From the NCBI RefSeq assembly GCF_003971065.1, contig NZ_RYDV01000009.1, positions 1 to 64,000 of the forward strand: 64,000 bases of DNA. The letters run 5' to 3'. The translations under genes were made by a program, and so were the position numbers. How positions within the stretch are numbered: position 1 is the stretch's first letter; each line of letters opens with the position of its first letter. Under the pieces are notes generated by a model that did no database searches, was not told the origin of the DNA, and saw only the letters and a program-made list of their open reading frames with translations. This DNA is from Candidimonas sp. SYP-B2681. Its GTDB lineage: Bacteria; Pseudomonadota; Gammaproteobacteria; Burkholderiales; Burkholderiaceae_B. Positions 41,707 to 51,553 of this stretch are shown here, piece by piece.

Positions 41707-42498
41707 ATGAAGAGAAAAGTATCTGCTGCTGGGGAACCCGCCATCGCCCCAAAGCCAAACGGAAGCAATTCGTCGACTTGGCCAGTGCCTGCAGTACCGC
41801 CGACTACGCAGCGCAACACATACGTGCTGATTATGCTCGCTTTGGTAGCGGGGCTGGTAGTAGGGGCGGCGTCGGTGCATCTCTGGGTCGCCAGTCAGGC
41901 TATGCGAGCCAACGATGCCACGCAAGAGTCGCTTGCGGTACTGCTTACTGAAACGCGGGCGGAGCTTTTTCAGACTCATGCCCGGATTGACGCCTTGCAA
42001 GGCCAATTGACCGTCGAGGAAAGCACCCGCAAAGGGTTAGAGGCCTCTTTACAGCAAGCACAAGCTGAATTGGGCCTGGCGCGCGACCAGGTTGCTTTCT
42101 TTGATCAGTTGCTTCCCCCGGGGCCTGCTGGCTCTGTCAGCATACGGGCTCTTGATATTGAGCAGCGAGGCCCCAACTTGCATTACAGGGTGTTGTTAAT
42201 GCGCAATAGCGCAGAAGAGCTGCCCTTTAAAGGCCTTATGCAGTTTGTCGCTAAAGGAAGTCGTCAGGGAAAAGCAGTTAAAATCGTTCTTCAGGCTCCC
42301 CAGTTGCCTGGCAATCTTGTTACCGCTAACGTCGATCCCTTAACAAGCGGCTTCGAGCTCAACTTCGATCAATTCCAGCGCAGCGGAGGTTTGCTGAGCA
42401 TCCCTGACGGGTTCCTGCCACAGACGATCACCCTGAATGTGCTGGAAGGCACCAGGGTACGAGTTTCGCGCACGGTAAATGTATCAGCCGCCGAATAG
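41707..42498 (+). CDS. single-pass membrane protein with coiled coil (DUF6776-like)
   Basis: 263 residues. A Pro/Ser-rich cytoplasmic N-terminus (1-38), one membrane helix (about 40-62), a coiled coil (about 75-135: LAVLLTETRAELFQTHARID...) and a periplasmic beta-rich C-terminal half. I recognise it as a conserved hypothetical of beta-proteobacteria that commonly sits between argC and erpA; no function is established. Confidence 0.78.
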   Translation: MKRKVSAAGEPAIAPKPNGSNSSTWPVPAVPPTTQRNTYVLIMLALVAGLVVGAASVHLWVASQAMRANDATQESLAVLLTETRAELFQTHARIDALQGQLTVEESTRKGLEASLQQAQAELGLARDQVAFFDQLLPPGPAGSVSIRALDIEQRGPNLHYRVLLMRNSAEELPFKGLMQFVAKGSRQGKAVKIVLQAPQLPGNLVTANVDPLTSGFELNFDQFQRSGGLLSIPDGFLPQTITLNVLEGTRVRVSRTVNVSAAE

Positions 42499-42557
42499 CG
42501 GCTTGAGTGTTATAGTTGATTATTGGGCAGCCCTTACGGCTGCCATGGAGTACCCAT

Positions 42558-42926
42558 ATGAATACCCTTACCGAATCAGTAAACCTGCAGGCTCCGCCAA
42601 CGCCTATCCTCTTCACCGATGCTGCAGCTTCTAAAGTCAAAGATTTGCTGGCCGAAGAAGGCAACCCCGAGCTCAAGCTGCGGGTGTTTGTGCAAGGCGG
42701 TGGTTGCTCGGGCTTCCAGTATGGTTTCACCTTCGATGAAACCATTAACGACGACGACACCACTATCGACAAAGAGGGCGTACAGCTATTGGTTGATCCC
42801 ATGAGCTTCCAGTACCTGGTGGGCGCGGAAATCGACTACAAAGACGATCTGGAAGGATCGCAATTTGTCATCCGTAATCCTAACGCCAATTCCACTTGCG
42901 GGTGCGGGTCGTCGTTCTCGCCCTGA
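42558..42926 (+). CDS. erpA: iron-sulfur cluster insertion protein ErpA
   Basis: A-type carrier delivering Fe-S clusters to apo-proteins. 122 residues. The three cluster Cys occur in [12 protein letters not shown] and, near the C-terminus, [12 protein letters not shown] 42558 follows a GGAG box. Convergent with anmK (seven-base gap). Confidence 0.95.
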   Translation: MNTLTESVNLQAPPTPILFTDAAASKVKDLLAEEGNPELKLRVFVQGGGCSGFQYGFTFDETINDDDTTIDKEGVQLLVDPMSFQYLVGAEIDYKDDLEGSQFVIRNPNANSTCGCGSSFSP

Positions 42927-42933
42927 CATCCCG

Positions 42934-44040
42934 TCAGGCGGGGTATGTGCACCCCAGAATGCTGGCATGGCGGGCGCCCGTTACCTTGGGCAACCCGGCG
43001 CGGTAGCCATTAACGTGGGCCCACGCCAGCCAGGCAAAAGCAAGCGCCTCCACCAGCTGAACGGGCACGCCAAAATCGGCTGTCGTTCGTAAAGGACATG
43101 GCAGGACGCGTTGAAGGTCTCGTATCAGGCCATCGTTTAGCGCACCTCCACCACATACCAGTACATCCCGGGTATCCGGGGCGTAACGCTTGATTCCGTG
43201 AGCAATCGTGGCGGCTGTCAGCTGCTGCAGGGTTGCTTGAATGTCGTTATCGGCCAGCGGTGGGCCTTCGAACGCATCAAGTCGCTGCATCAGCCATTTC
43301 CAGTTGAATAAATCCCGTCCGGTTGACTTGGGCGGCGCCAGCTCGAACCACGGTTCGCTGCGCAGCAGAAAGTCCAGCAAGGTCTGGTTGGCTTGACCGG
43401 TACTTGCCCACGAGCCTTGGGCGTCATACGCGACGCCGGTCTTATGCTGCACCCATAAATCCATTAGAACATTGGCGGGGCCCGTATCGAAGCCGCGAAT
43501 ATCGCCGTCGGGGCTTAATAGGGTCACGTTCGCTATGCCGCCAAGATTGAGCACAGCCCGTGCTTCCGAATGGGAAAATAGTGCATGGTGAAATGCCGGC
43601 ACCAAGGGTGCACCCTGGCCGCCTGCAGCAACGTCACGCGACCGGAAATCGGCGACTACGGCAATGCCGGTGCGTTCAGCGAGCAGGGCAGGTGCATTGA
43701 TTTGTATGGTAAAGCCTGCCGCTGGATCATGCCTGACAGTCTGCCCGTGCGCACCGATCGCGCAAATTTTATCGGGGCCAAGGTTTGCCTGTGTCAGGAG
43801 CGTTCTGGTAGCGCCGGCATACAATTCGGCCAGTGCGTTGCCCGCCAAGCTCGACCGCAGCAGTTCGTCCGGCCCAGTAATGTTCAAAGCGAGAAATTCT
43901 CGTCTGAGGGCGTCCGGCATGGCCAAAGACGAAGAGGCCAAAATGCATGGCCGATCGGGTGTTGAAAAATCGGCCAGCACAGCATCCACCCCGTCTGTGC
44001 TGGTGCCGGACATCAATCCAATAAACAGTGTCTGCGGCAT
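42934..44040 (-). CDS. anmK: anhydro-N-acetylmuramic acid kinase
   Basis: Phosphorylates and opens anhMurNAc in cell-wall recycling. 368 residues; GLMSGTSTDGVDAVL (phosphate loop), AHGQTVRHDP, NLGGIANVTLL and CGGGALNDGLI are all present. Start ATG 44040 is preferred; another ATG lies three codons upstream. Downstream of the M23 peptidase gene, so murein cutting and recycling are linked. Confidence 0.95.
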   Translation of the reverse strand: MPQTLFIGLMSGTSTDGVDAVLADFSTPDRPCILASSSLAMPDALRREFLALNITGPDELLRSSLAGNALAELYAGATRTLLTQANLGPDKICAIGAHGQTVRHDPAAGFTIQINAPALLAERTGIAVVADFRSRDVAAGGQGAPLVPAFHHALFSHSEARAVLNLGGIANVTLLSPDGDIRGFDTGPANVLMDLWVQHKTGVAYDAQGSWASTGQANQTLLDFLLRSEPWFELAPPKSTGRDLFNWKWLMQRLDAFEGPPLADNDIQATLQQLTAATIAHGIKRYAPDTRDVLVCGGGALNDGLIRDLQRVLPCPLRTTADFGVPVQLVEALAFAWLAWAHVNGYRAGLPKVTGARHASILGCTYPA

Positions 44041-44058
44041 GATCTGCAATAAGCCGCT

Positions 44059-45432
44059 TTAACGGCTTGCGACTTTGGTGTTGTCGCTAGTTTGCAGGGT
44101 GGCCAGCAAATCGATGTGCTCGCGGTATTGTGCGACAGTTTGTTCAAACATCTTGCGCTGCGGTCCGTCGAGCGAGCGGGCCACCGGAAGGTCGACCGAG
44201 AGCGGGTCTATCTGTTTGTTGTCGACTCGGAACTCGTAATGCAGATGCGGCCCTGTGGCCCAACCCGTAGCGCCCACATAGCCGATAAGTTCGCCCTGTT
44301 TGACAGAATCGCCTTTTTTCAGCCCTTTGGCGAATCGGGTTTGATGCGCATACAGCGTGCTGAACTTGCCGTGGTGCTTCAAAATAATGGTATTCCCATA
44401 GCCGTTTTGCTGGCCGATGAATTCCACCTGACCGTCTGCGGTCGCATGGATAGGTGTGCCGGAAGCCGCGGCGTAATCCACGCCTTTGTGTCCGCGCCAG
44501 CCGCCGTGCACCGGGTGCTTGCGCATACCGAAAGTAGAGCTGATGCGCGAGAATTTCAGTGCTGTGCGTAAAAAGGCACCCTTCAGATTCTTGCCATCGA
44601 AGTCGTAATAACTGCCCGAGGACTTTTCCGGTGCAAACCAGACGGCTTCATAGGCCTTGCTCTTATTGATGAATTCCAGCGCCAGTATCTTGCCGACGCC
44701 GATTTCACGTCCGTCGTGCGAATAGGTTTCGTATATGACGCGAAAGCGGTCCCCTTTGCGCAGATCCTGTATGAAGTCGATCTTGCTGCCAAGGATTTCG
44801 GTCATCTGTATGGTGATCGCATCGGGAATATCTGCGTCGTCGGCGGCGCCAAACAATGAACTTTTGATTTCGCTCTCGGCAATACGGACATGCGTATCGG
44901 CAACCGTGCTATGTTCTGAAGCTAGAAAACCACCTTTGCCATCAACAGACACTTCCAACCATTTGCTTACGTAGCCGTCTTTTTCAGTGACGCCTGGGGT
45001 ATGGTTGTAGCGTAGCCAGATCAGGTTCCCGACGTTGTCCAGTGCTGCCTGGACGGTGCGTCCGGGATAGAGCTTGTAAATTGAACGAGCATCTTCGTTC
45101 TGGACCAAAAATTGCTGCAACCCGCGCTCCTGGATCCGCAGACGTTGCAATAGGGCTGCAAGAGTGTCGCCCCGGCGAATCTGGGTTTCGGCGATGAACG
45201 GCGCTGTGGATTCGGACAGGGGCGCAGGGAAGGGGTCGGGTAGCGTAAGCCGCTGTTGTGCCTGATAAACGATGGGGGCTGGGGGCGGTTGAACCACTGC
45301 CAGCGCGCCAGCACCTGCAAACAAGCCAAGCGCTACAAGTGCGACGCCATTGCGAATGAAGTGGTGAGGTTTGCGATGTGAGCGAAGGGTGTCACGAAAC
45401 GAGGGCGTGCCTGTTGTCCCTTTTTTGAACAT
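44059..45432 (-). CDS. M23-family murein endopeptidase with OapA/LysM-like region
   Basis: 457 residues. A short basic cytoplasmic tail, one membrane helix (about 28-46), a LysM/OapA-like segment (about 75-170, RRGDTLAALLQRLRI), then the LytM domain (about 310-420). Zinc ligands are in RGHKGVDYAA (H, D) and LHYEF with YAHQTR. This is the MepM/YebA layout, which opens cross-links for cell growth. The conserved order is M23-anmK-erpA on one side and divergent tyrS on the other. Confidence 0.92.
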   Translation of the reverse strand: MFKKGTTGTPSFRDTLRSHRKPHHFIRNGVALVALGLFAGAGALAVVQPPPAPIVYQAQQRLTLPDPFPAPLSESTAPFIAETQIRRGDTLAALLQRLRIQERGLQQFLVQNEDARSIYKLYPGRTVQAALDNVGNLIWLRYNHTPGVTEKDGYVSKWLEVSVDGKGGFLASEHSTVADTHVRIAESEIKSSLFGAADDADIPDAITIQMTEILGSKIDFIQDLRKGDRFRVIYETYSHDGREIGVGKILALEFINKSKAYEAVWFAPEKSSGSYYDFDGKNLKGAFLRTALKFSRISSTFGMRKHPVHGGWRGHKGVDYAAASGTPIHATADGQVEFIGQQNGYGNTIILKHHGKFSTLYAHQTRFAKGLKKGDSVKQGELIGYVGATGWATGPHLHYEFRVDNKQIDPLSVDLPVARSLDGPQRKMFEQTVAQYREHIDLLATLQTSDNTKVASR

Positions 45433-45680
45433 AAAAACTGAAACCTAGAAATGCGCTGCTGTATTTTAAAAATGTATCGGGCCGGAAAGAACCGCTGATA
45501 AGGTTGCGACCAGAAAACGCGAGGCCTGTTTTACAGGGTCGAGCGCTCTGATAAGATGGCGCCATCCGTCTTTTCTGGTGGCCATCGCAACTAGCGGGGA
45601 CCGCGCTCGCCCGTTATGCTAGCGTATTAATTCCGGAATTTCGAGCTTTTTTTTGTATATATTCTTATAAGCGCATTTAT

Positions 45681-46910
45681 ATGTCGTCGACCGAAGCCCC
45701 TATCACCCCACAAGTCGAAGCTGATCTGGCGATCGCCAAGCGAGGCTGCAGCGAGCTGCTAGTCGAGTCTGAATTCACCCGGAAACTTGCGCGCAGCCAC
45801 GCAACGGGCAAGCCCCTTCGTATCAAGCTGGGGCTCGATCCTACCGCTCCCGACATCCATCTTGGGCATACGGTCGTTCTGAATAAAATGCGGCAGCTGC
45901 AAGATCTCGGACACACCGTTATCTTCTTGATCGGCGACTTCACTTCGATGATCGGCGACCCTAGCGGCCGTAATGCTACGCGTCCGCCGCTTACTGCCGA
46001 ACAGATTCACGACAATGCCAAAACGTATTATGCGCAGGCAAGCCTGGTGCTTGATCCCGCTAAAACCGAAATACGCTATAACTCTGAGTGGTGCGATCCT
46101 CTCGGAGCCCGCGGGCTGATCCAGCTGGCTTCCCGCTACACCGTGGCCCGCATGATGGAACGAGACGACTTCACCAAGCGCTTCAAGGGCGGCGTCCCGA
46201 TTTCAGTGCACGAATTTCTGTACCCCTTATTGCAAGGTTATGATTCGGTTGTCCTCAAGGCCGACCTGGAATTGGGCGGAACCGACCAGAAATTCAATCT
46301 ACTTGTCGGCCGTGAACTTCAGAAAGAATATGGTCAGGAGCCTCAGTGCGTCCTTACCATGCCCTTGCTTGAAGGCGTCGATGGGGTCGACAAGATGTCG
46401 AAATCGAAAGCTAACTACATCGGTATTACTGAATCACCGGAATCCATGTTCGGCAAGCTGATGTCGATCTCCGACACGCTGATGTGGAAGTATTTTGAAC
46501 TGCTTTCGTTCCGCTCAATGGACGATATCCTTCAGTTACAAAAGCAAGTACAAGAAGGGATGAATCCGCGTGACACTAAAGTGGCATTGGCCCAGGAAAT
46601 CGTGGCGCGCTTTCATTCGCAACAAGCGGCACGTGATGCACTGTCTGGTTTTGAAGCGCGCTTTCGCGATGGCGCAATTCCCGACGAAATGCCCGAGGTT
46701 CAATTGGGTGCAGCTCCCCTTGGCATACTTAAAGTCCTGCGCGAAGCCGGCCTGGTAGCCTCGGGTGCTGAGGCTCAACGTAACGTCGAGCAGGGCGGTG
46801 TCCGGGTCGACGGCGACCGGATCGAAGACAAGGCGTTGCAACTTCCAGCCGGCACGTATGTCGTACAAGTGGGTAAGCGCAAGTTCGCGCGCGTCACGTT
46901 GACAGGCTAA
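45681..46910 (+). CDS. tyrS: tyrosyl-tRNA synthetase
   Basis: 409 residues, class I synthetase. HIGH-type DIHLGH in [30 protein letters not shown], and [10 protein letters not shown]. The C-terminal S4 domain ends the protein. Divergent from the M23 gene; the 248-bp gap contains AT-rich promoter sequence (TATATATTCTTATAA just ahead of the ATG). Confidence 0.96.
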   Translation: MSSTEAPITPQVEADLAIAKRGCSELLVESEFTRKLARSHATGKPLRIKLGLDPTAPDIHLGHTVVLNKMRQLQDLGHTVIFLIGDFTSMIGDPSGRNATRPPLTAEQIHDNAKTYYAQASLVLDPAKTEIRYNSEWCDPLGARGLIQLASRYTVARMMERDDFTKRFKGGVPISVHEFLYPLLQGYDSVVLKADLELGGTDQKFNLLVGRELQKEYGQEPQCVLTMPLLEGVDGVDKMSKSKANYIGITESPESMFGKLMSISDTLMWKYFELLSFRSMDDILQLQKQVQEGMNPRDTKVALAQEIVARFHSQQAARDALSGFEARFRDGAIPDEMPEVQLGAAPLGILKVLREAGLVASGAEAQRNVEQGGVRVDGDRIEDKALQLPAGTYVVQVGKRKFARVTLTG

Positions 46911-46936
46911 ACGTTAATTCTTTGCAGGAGTGAGTT

Positions 46937-47572
46937 ATGAAGCTTACCAGTCAGTCGTTTACGGACAACGGGGTCATTCCCGAACGCAATGCTTTCGGCA
47001 AGCCCGATGGGCATAACCATATCGCACTGGCCGGCAATGCCAACCCGCATCTGGCCTGGTCAGATGCGCCGGACGCCACGCAGTCGTTTGTGGTCATCTG
47101 CCATGACCCCGACGTGCCAAGCAAGCCCGACGACGTCAATCAGCAAGACCGCGAGGTGCCCGCTGATCTTCCACGTGTCGATTTCTATCACTGGTCGCTT
47201 ATCGATATCCCGGCCACCACGACAGAGATCGCCGAAGGCGCTTATTCCAATGGAATTACGCCGCGCGGCAAAGCAGGGCCACTTGCGCTCGATGGCACCC
47301 GGCAAGGCGTGAACGACTTCACTAACTGGTTTGCTGCGGACCACGACATGAATGGTGACTACTTTGGGTACGACGGACCATGCCCGCCCTGGAATGATGC
47401 CATCCCGCACCGCTATATTTTTACCGTGTATGCCCTGGATATCGCCGAGTTGCCGTTCGAAGGAAAATTTACTTCTGCCGATGTCATCAACGCCATGCAA
47501 GGCCATATTCTTGCGCAGGCCTCTATAACCGGAACTTACACCCTTAATCCGCGGCTTGTGAAGCAATCCTGA
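46937..47572 (+). CDS. YbhB/YbcL-type PEBP (Raf kinase inhibitor-like) protein
   Basis: 211 residues, phosphatidylethanolamine-binding protein fold. PHLAWSDAPDATQSFVVICHDPD and YFGYDGPCPPWNDAIPHRYIFTVYALD are the two signature blocks with the ligand-site Asp and His. No signal peptide, so probably cytoplasmic. It carries a longer middle segment (NQQDREVPADLPRVDFYHW) than E. coli YbhB. Role in bacteria unclear. Confidence 0.9.
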   Translation: MKLTSQSFTDNGVIPERNAFGKPDGHNHIALAGNANPHLAWSDAPDATQSFVVICHDPDVPSKPDDVNQQDREVPADLPRVDFYHWSLIDIPATTTEIAEGAYSNGITPRGKAGPLALDGTRQGVNDFTNWFAADHDMNGDYFGYDGPCPPWNDAIPHRYIFTVYALDIAELPFEGKFTSADVINAMQGHILAQASITGTYTLNPRLVKQS

Positions 47573-47696
47573 CGCACTGGCCATCGGGGCTTGGCCGCGG
47601 GCAGTGCGGCCCCCGTCTATTCTCCATGGAAAACGCGTATTCGCGTTAGAATAGGAGCGTTTGTCCCCATTGCCAAATCACACACCAGGATAGCTA

Positions 47697-48941
47697 ATGT
47701 TTGATTGTTCACGTACCCTTGATCAAGTCGATGCCGAAGTTTGGGCTGCCGTTCAGAAAGAAAATGTCCGCCAGGAACAGCACATCGAACTGATTGCCTC
47801 TGAAAATTACACCAGTCCCGCCGTCATGCAGGCTCAGGGTACCCAGCTCACTAACAAGTATGCCGAAGGCTATCCAGGTAAGCGTTATTACGGTGGTTGC
47901 GAATACGTCGACATCGTCGAACAGTTGGCTATTGACCGCCTGAAGGAAATTTTCGGCGCCGAGGCAGCTAACGTACAGCCTAACTCCGGCTCGCAGGCTA
48001 ATCAGGGCGTATATATGGCGGTGCTCAAACCGGGCGATACGGTTCTGGGCATGAGCCTCGCTGAAGGCGGACACCTTACACATGGTTCGCCGGTCAACGC
48101 ATCGGGCAAGCTGTATAACTTCATTTCGTATGGTTTGGATGCCAACGAAGAAATCGACTATGACCAGCTTGAAAGCCTTGCCAAGCAGCACAAGCCAAAA
48201 CTGGTTGTCGGTGGCGCCTCCGCTTACTCGCTTCGTATCGACTTTGAACGTATGGGCCGCATTGCGCACGATAACGGCGCCTTGTTCATGGTGGACATTG
48301 CCCACTACGCGGGTCTGGTCGCCGGCGATGCCTACCCGAACCCTGTGCCATATGCTGACTTCGTTACGTCGACCACGCACAAGTCCCTGCGCGGCCCTCG
48401 CGGCGGCGTTATCATGATGAAAGCCGAATTTGAAAAAATCGTGAACTCGGCAATTTTCCCCGGCATTCAAGGCGGGCCTCTCATGCACGTTATCGCTGGC
48501 AAGGCGGTAGCGTTCAAAGAAGCACTGTCACCTGAATTCAAGACCTATGCTGCGCAAGTCGTCAAAAACGCCGACGTGCTGGCTCGTACCCTGGTCGAGC
48601 GCGGTTTGCGCATTGTTTCGGGCCGGACAGAAAGCCACTTGATGCTGGTCGACCTACGGTCCAAAGGCATTACCGGCAAGGAAGCCGAGGCAGCGCTGGG
48701 CCAGGCCCACATCACGGTCAACAAGAACGCGATTCCAAATGATCCTGAAAAGCCGTTCGTGACTAGCGGTATTCGTCTTGGCACCCCCGCCATGACCACT
48801 CGCGGCTTCAAAGAAGCCGAGGCCGAACTCACCGGGCACCTGATCGCCGATGTGCTCGACAACCCTCGCAATGACGACGCAATTGCCGATGTTCGCAAGC
48901 GTGTCAACGAATTGACGGCACGTTTGCCGGTTTACCGTTAA
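47697..48941 (+). CDS. glyA: serine hydroxymethyltransferase
   Basis: PLP enzyme converting serine and tetrahydrofolate to glycine and methylene-THF. 414 residues. [20 protein letters not shown], the PLP Lys in [13 protein letters not shown] and [14 protein letters not shown] are diagnostic. A TAGAAT -10-like box lies about 50 bases upstream; no glycine riboswitch pattern is seen. First gene of a glyA-nrdR-ribD-ribE run. Confidence 0.97.
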   Translation: MFDCSRTLDQVDAEVWAAVQKENVRQEQHIELIASENYTSPAVMQAQGTQLTNKYAEGYPGKRYYGGCEYVDIVEQLAIDRLKEIFGAEAANVQPNSGSQANQGVYMAVLKPGDTVLGMSLAEGGHLTHGSPVNASGKLYNFISYGLDANEEIDYDQLESLAKQHKPKLVVGGASAYSLRIDFERMGRIAHDNGALFMVDIAHYAGLVAGDAYPNPVPYADFVTSTTHKSLRGPRGGVIMMKAEFEKIVNSAIFPGIQGGPLMHVIAGKAVAFKEALSPEFKTYAAQVVKNADVLARTLVERGLRIVSGRTESHLMLVDLRSKGITGKEAEAALGQAHITVNKNAIPNDPEKPFVTSGIRLGTPAMTTRGFKEAEAELTGHLIADVLDNPRNDDAIADVRKRVNELTARLPVYR

Positions 48942-48980
48942 TACAGGGACAGCCCCGGGGTCGCCTGGGGCCTGCCAGCC

Positions 48981-49442
48981 ATGAAATGCCCGTTCTGCAG
49001 CAGCTTCGATACTCAGGTTATTGATTCTCGCGTTTCGGAAGAGGGCGACACCATACGTCGTCGTCGCCGCTGCGCGGGCTGTGAACGGCGCTTTACTACA
49101 TACGAACGGGTCGAGCTCGTCATGCCTACCGTAGTGAAACGAAATGGCACTCGGGTCGAATTCGACGTCAACAAGATGCGCGGCAGCCTGAATCTTGCCT
49201 TGCGCAAGCGGCCCGTCAGCACTGAAGACGTCGATGCGGCGGTGGCACGGATCCAAGAACGCTTGCTGGTCAGTGGTTTGCGGGAGATCGGCACTGGCTA
49301 CCTGGGAGAACTGGTCATGAGCGAACTCAGGAAACTCGATCAGGTAGCTTATGTGCGGTTCGCTTCGGTTTATAAAAGCTTTGAAGACATAGGTGAATTC
49401 GTCAAGGCTATTGACGAAATCCAGGTGCCTCTGAAACCGTGA
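48981..49442 (+). CDS. nrdR: transcriptional repressor NrdR
   Basis: ATP/dATP-sensing repressor of ribonucleotide reductase genes. 153 residues: zinc ribbon with Cys 3, 6, 31 and 34 (MKCPFC ... RCAGC), DNA-contact arginines (IRRRRRC), and an ATP cone (about 49-139; [18 protein letters not shown]). Its target boxes are present ahead of nrdA at 26051-26097. The stop overlaps the ribD GTG. Confidence 0.97.
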   Translation: MKCPFCSSFDTQVIDSRVSEEGDTIRRRRRCAGCERRFTTYERVELVMPTVVKRNGTRVEFDVNKMRGSLNLALRKRPVSTEDVDAAVARIQERLLVSGLREIGTGYLGELVMSELRKLDQVAYVRFASVYKSFEDIGEFVKAIDEIQVPLKP

Positions 49443-50584
49443 AGATCAGTACGGCGACTGACGACGAAGGCTGGATGCGTCAGGCTTTGACGCTGGCTGA
49501 AAGCGTGATGTATATCACCGCACCCAATCCGCGCGTAGCCTGCCTTATCGTGCGTAACGGTCAATTGCTCGCCTCGGGCGCCACGCAGATCGCAGGCGGT
49601 CCCCATGCTGAAGTGATGGCCTTGCGTCAGGCGGCCGAGCGCCATGTCGATGTCACCGGCTCCACGATCTATGTGACACTCGAACCGTGCAGTCATTTTG
49701 GTCGCACACCTCCGTGTGTCGACGCCTTGATTGCGGCCCGCCCCGCTCGTGTCGTGGTCGCCATGTACGACCCTAATCCTTTAGTGGGTGGCCAAGGCGT
49801 CGCGAAGCTCCGTGCGGCTGGCATATTGGTCGAAGCCATGGTCTGCGCAGACGAGGCCCTGGCCATGAACCCGGGCTTTGTCGCACGCATGACGCGCAAG
49901 ACGCCCTGGGTGTGGCTGAAGCTCGCGGCCTCGCTTGATGGACGTACTGCACTGAACAATGGTCAGTCGAAATGGATTACCGGCCCGGCGGCGCGTGCCG
50001 ATGGCCATCACTGGCGTGCTCGCAGTTGTGTGGTGCTGACGGGCTCGGGTACAGTGAAGGCCGACGACCCTCTGCTGAGCGTGCGGCATGTCGATACGTC
50101 TCGTCCGCCCATCAAGGCTCTGGTCGACACGCGGTTCGAAGTCGCTGAAGATGCCCGAATTTTCGACGGGACGAGGACCTGGGTGTTTACTTGCGCCTAC
50201 GATTCAGCCAAGGCGGCCCGACTCGCGAGCCGCAATGTGCTGGTTGTCGAGGCGCCGGCTTCAGGGCAGCATGTGGATTTGGGATTCGTCATGCGATGGA
50301 TGAGCGATCACGATGTCAATGAGGTCCATGTCGAAGCCGGATCCCGGCTTAGCGGAGCTATGCTGCAAGCCGGGCTTGTTGACGAATTATTGCTGTATAT
50401 TGCGCCGCTATTATTGGGCGAGGGTATGGGCATGATTTCCATGCCGGCGCTGGACCAGCTGGGCTTAGCTCAGCGATTTGAGTTTGTTGAAACACAGGCC
50501 GTCACGCCCGACTTGCGCGTACGTGCGCGTCATACGGAACGCTGGCGGGCGCTATTGCGAGCGGTGCAACCCAGGCAGGCATGA
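49439..50584 (+). CDS. ribD: bifunctional riboflavin deaminase/reductase RibD
   Basis: Second and third steps of riboflavin synthesis. 381 residues: deaminase domain (about 8-145) with zinc motifs HAEVMAL and [11 protein letters not shown], and reductase domain (about 150-370) with [22 protein letters not shown]. Starts at GTG 49439 overlapping the nrdR stop as GTGA, showing coupling. Confidence 0.95.
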   Translation: MKISTATDDEGWMRQALTLAESVMYITAPNPRVACLIVRNGQLLASGATQIAGGPHAEVMALRQAAERHVDVTGSTIYVTLEPCSHFGRTPPCVDALIAARPARVVVAMYDPNPLVGGQGVAKLRAAGILVEAMVCADEALAMNPGFVARMTRKTPWVWLKLAASLDGRTALNNGQSKWITGPAARADGHHWRARSCVVLTGSGTVKADDPLLSVRHVDTSRPPIKALVDTRFEVAEDARIFDGTRTWVFTCAYDSAKAARLASRNVLVVEAPASGQHVDLGFVMRWMSDHDVNEVHVEAGSRLSGAMLQAGLVDELLLYIAPLLLGEGMGMISMPALDQLGLAQRFEFVETQAVTPDLRVRARHTERWRALLRAVQPRQA

Positions 50585-50632
50585 AGCGCATTATGTTTGT
50601 TCACGGCCAACCCTATTAAGAGATACCAAAAA

Positions 50633-51256
50633 ATGTTTACAGGCATCGTTGCCGCTATCGGAAAAATTGCAGGTGTCAGCCCATTCAACGCGGGGCAGGC
50701 CGATTCCGGCGTGCGTCTTGAAATTCATGTTGAGGATTTCCTGCGCCCGACGACCAAGCTTGGTGATTCCATTGCCATACAAGGCGCTTGCATGACGGTG
50801 GTCCAGCTTGGCCCGGATCGTTTCAGTGTCGACGTCTCGCGCGAAAGCCTGGACTGCACCGCCGGGCTGGATGCGGTAGGAGAAGTCAACCTTGAACATG
50901 CCCTACGAATGGGCGATTCGTTGGATGGTCACCTGGTATCGGGCCACGTCGATGGGCTGGGCGAGGTAAGTCGGTTTGAGCCCGCAGGCGAATCGTGGGA
51001 GCTGCGCATCAAGGTACCGGCAAGCCTTGCCAGATATCTGGCGTACAAGGGTTCGGTTACTGTCAATGGTGTCAGCCTTACCGTGAACCGGGTGGACGAT
51101 TCTGTTGATGGTTGTGAAATCAGCATCAACCTGATCCCTCACACGGTCAAGATGACGACGCTGAAAGATCTTAGGTCGGGCTGCCGTGTAAATTTGGAAG
51201 TCGATACGATCGCTCGCTATTGTGAGCGTATGCTCAACTATCGAAATATCGCCTGA
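50633..51256 (+). CDS. ribE: riboflavin synthase alpha subunit
   Basis: Dismutates two lumazine molecules to riboflavin. 207 residues with two lumazine-binding repeats: MFTGIVAAIGKI starts the first, GHLVSGHVDGLGEV ends it, and KGSVTVNGVSLTVNRV lies in the second. ATG 50633 gives the canonical MFTGIV N-terminus. No FMN riboswitch is seen. Last core gene before the tRNA and island. Confidence 0.95.
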   Translation: MFTGIVAAIGKIAGVSPFNAGQADSGVRLEIHVEDFLRPTTKLGDSIAIQGACMTVVQLGPDRFSVDVSRESLDCTAGLDAVGEVNLEHALRMGDSLDGHLVSGHVDGLGEVSRFEPAGESWELRIKVPASLARYLAYKGSVTVNGVSLTVNRVDDSVDGCEISINLIPHTVKMTTLKDLRSGCRVNLEVDTIARYCERMLNYRNIA

Positions 51257-51362
51257 TGCGTAGCCACGCCAAAGAAAACGACCTTCGGTTGAGCGTTAAA
51301 AACCAAATGCTTGTCTTTCTGTTAGAATAGCGGACTTCGCTTTGGTAAGAAGTCGAAGAGTA

Positions 51363-51453
51363 GGACAGGTGGCCGAGCGGTTGAAGGCGCACGCCTGGAA
51401 AGCGTGTATACGTTTATAGCGTATCGGGGGTTCGAATCCCCCTCTGTCCGCCA
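51363..51453 (+). tRNA. tRNA-Ser (anticodon GGA)
   Basis: 91 bases with encoded CCA. Acceptor GGACAGG pairs with TCTGTCC (one G-U), the anticodon loop CTGGAAA carries GGA, a long variable arm is present as expected for tRNA-Ser, and the T arm is GGGGG TTCGAAT CCCCC. A TAGAAT -10 lies at 51323. The 3' end is the attachment site of the downstream element and is left intact by it. Confidence 0.97.
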
Positions 51454-51457
51454 AGAA
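51430..51457. other. attL: tRNA-side attachment repeat
   Basis: 28 bases from the T loop of tRNA-Ser through CCA and four bases beyond, identical to 62010-62037. Similarity continues weakly for about 20 bases outside the core. Confidence 0.88.
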
Positions 51458-51553
51458 TATCAATGAAATCAAAGGCTTGAAAAGTCGGCATGTCATTAAA
51501 TTGGGGTGTTTTGGGCCTGTTTTGGCTCCACAATGACACGTTTAATGACACGA

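Noticed and set aside
47709-48488. 259-residue minus-strand frame
   Set aside because: Antisense to glyA, no ribosome site and no family features.
50585-50632. FMN riboswitch ahead of ribE or ribD
   Set aside because: Gap is too short and ribD overlaps nrdR; no RFN element seen.
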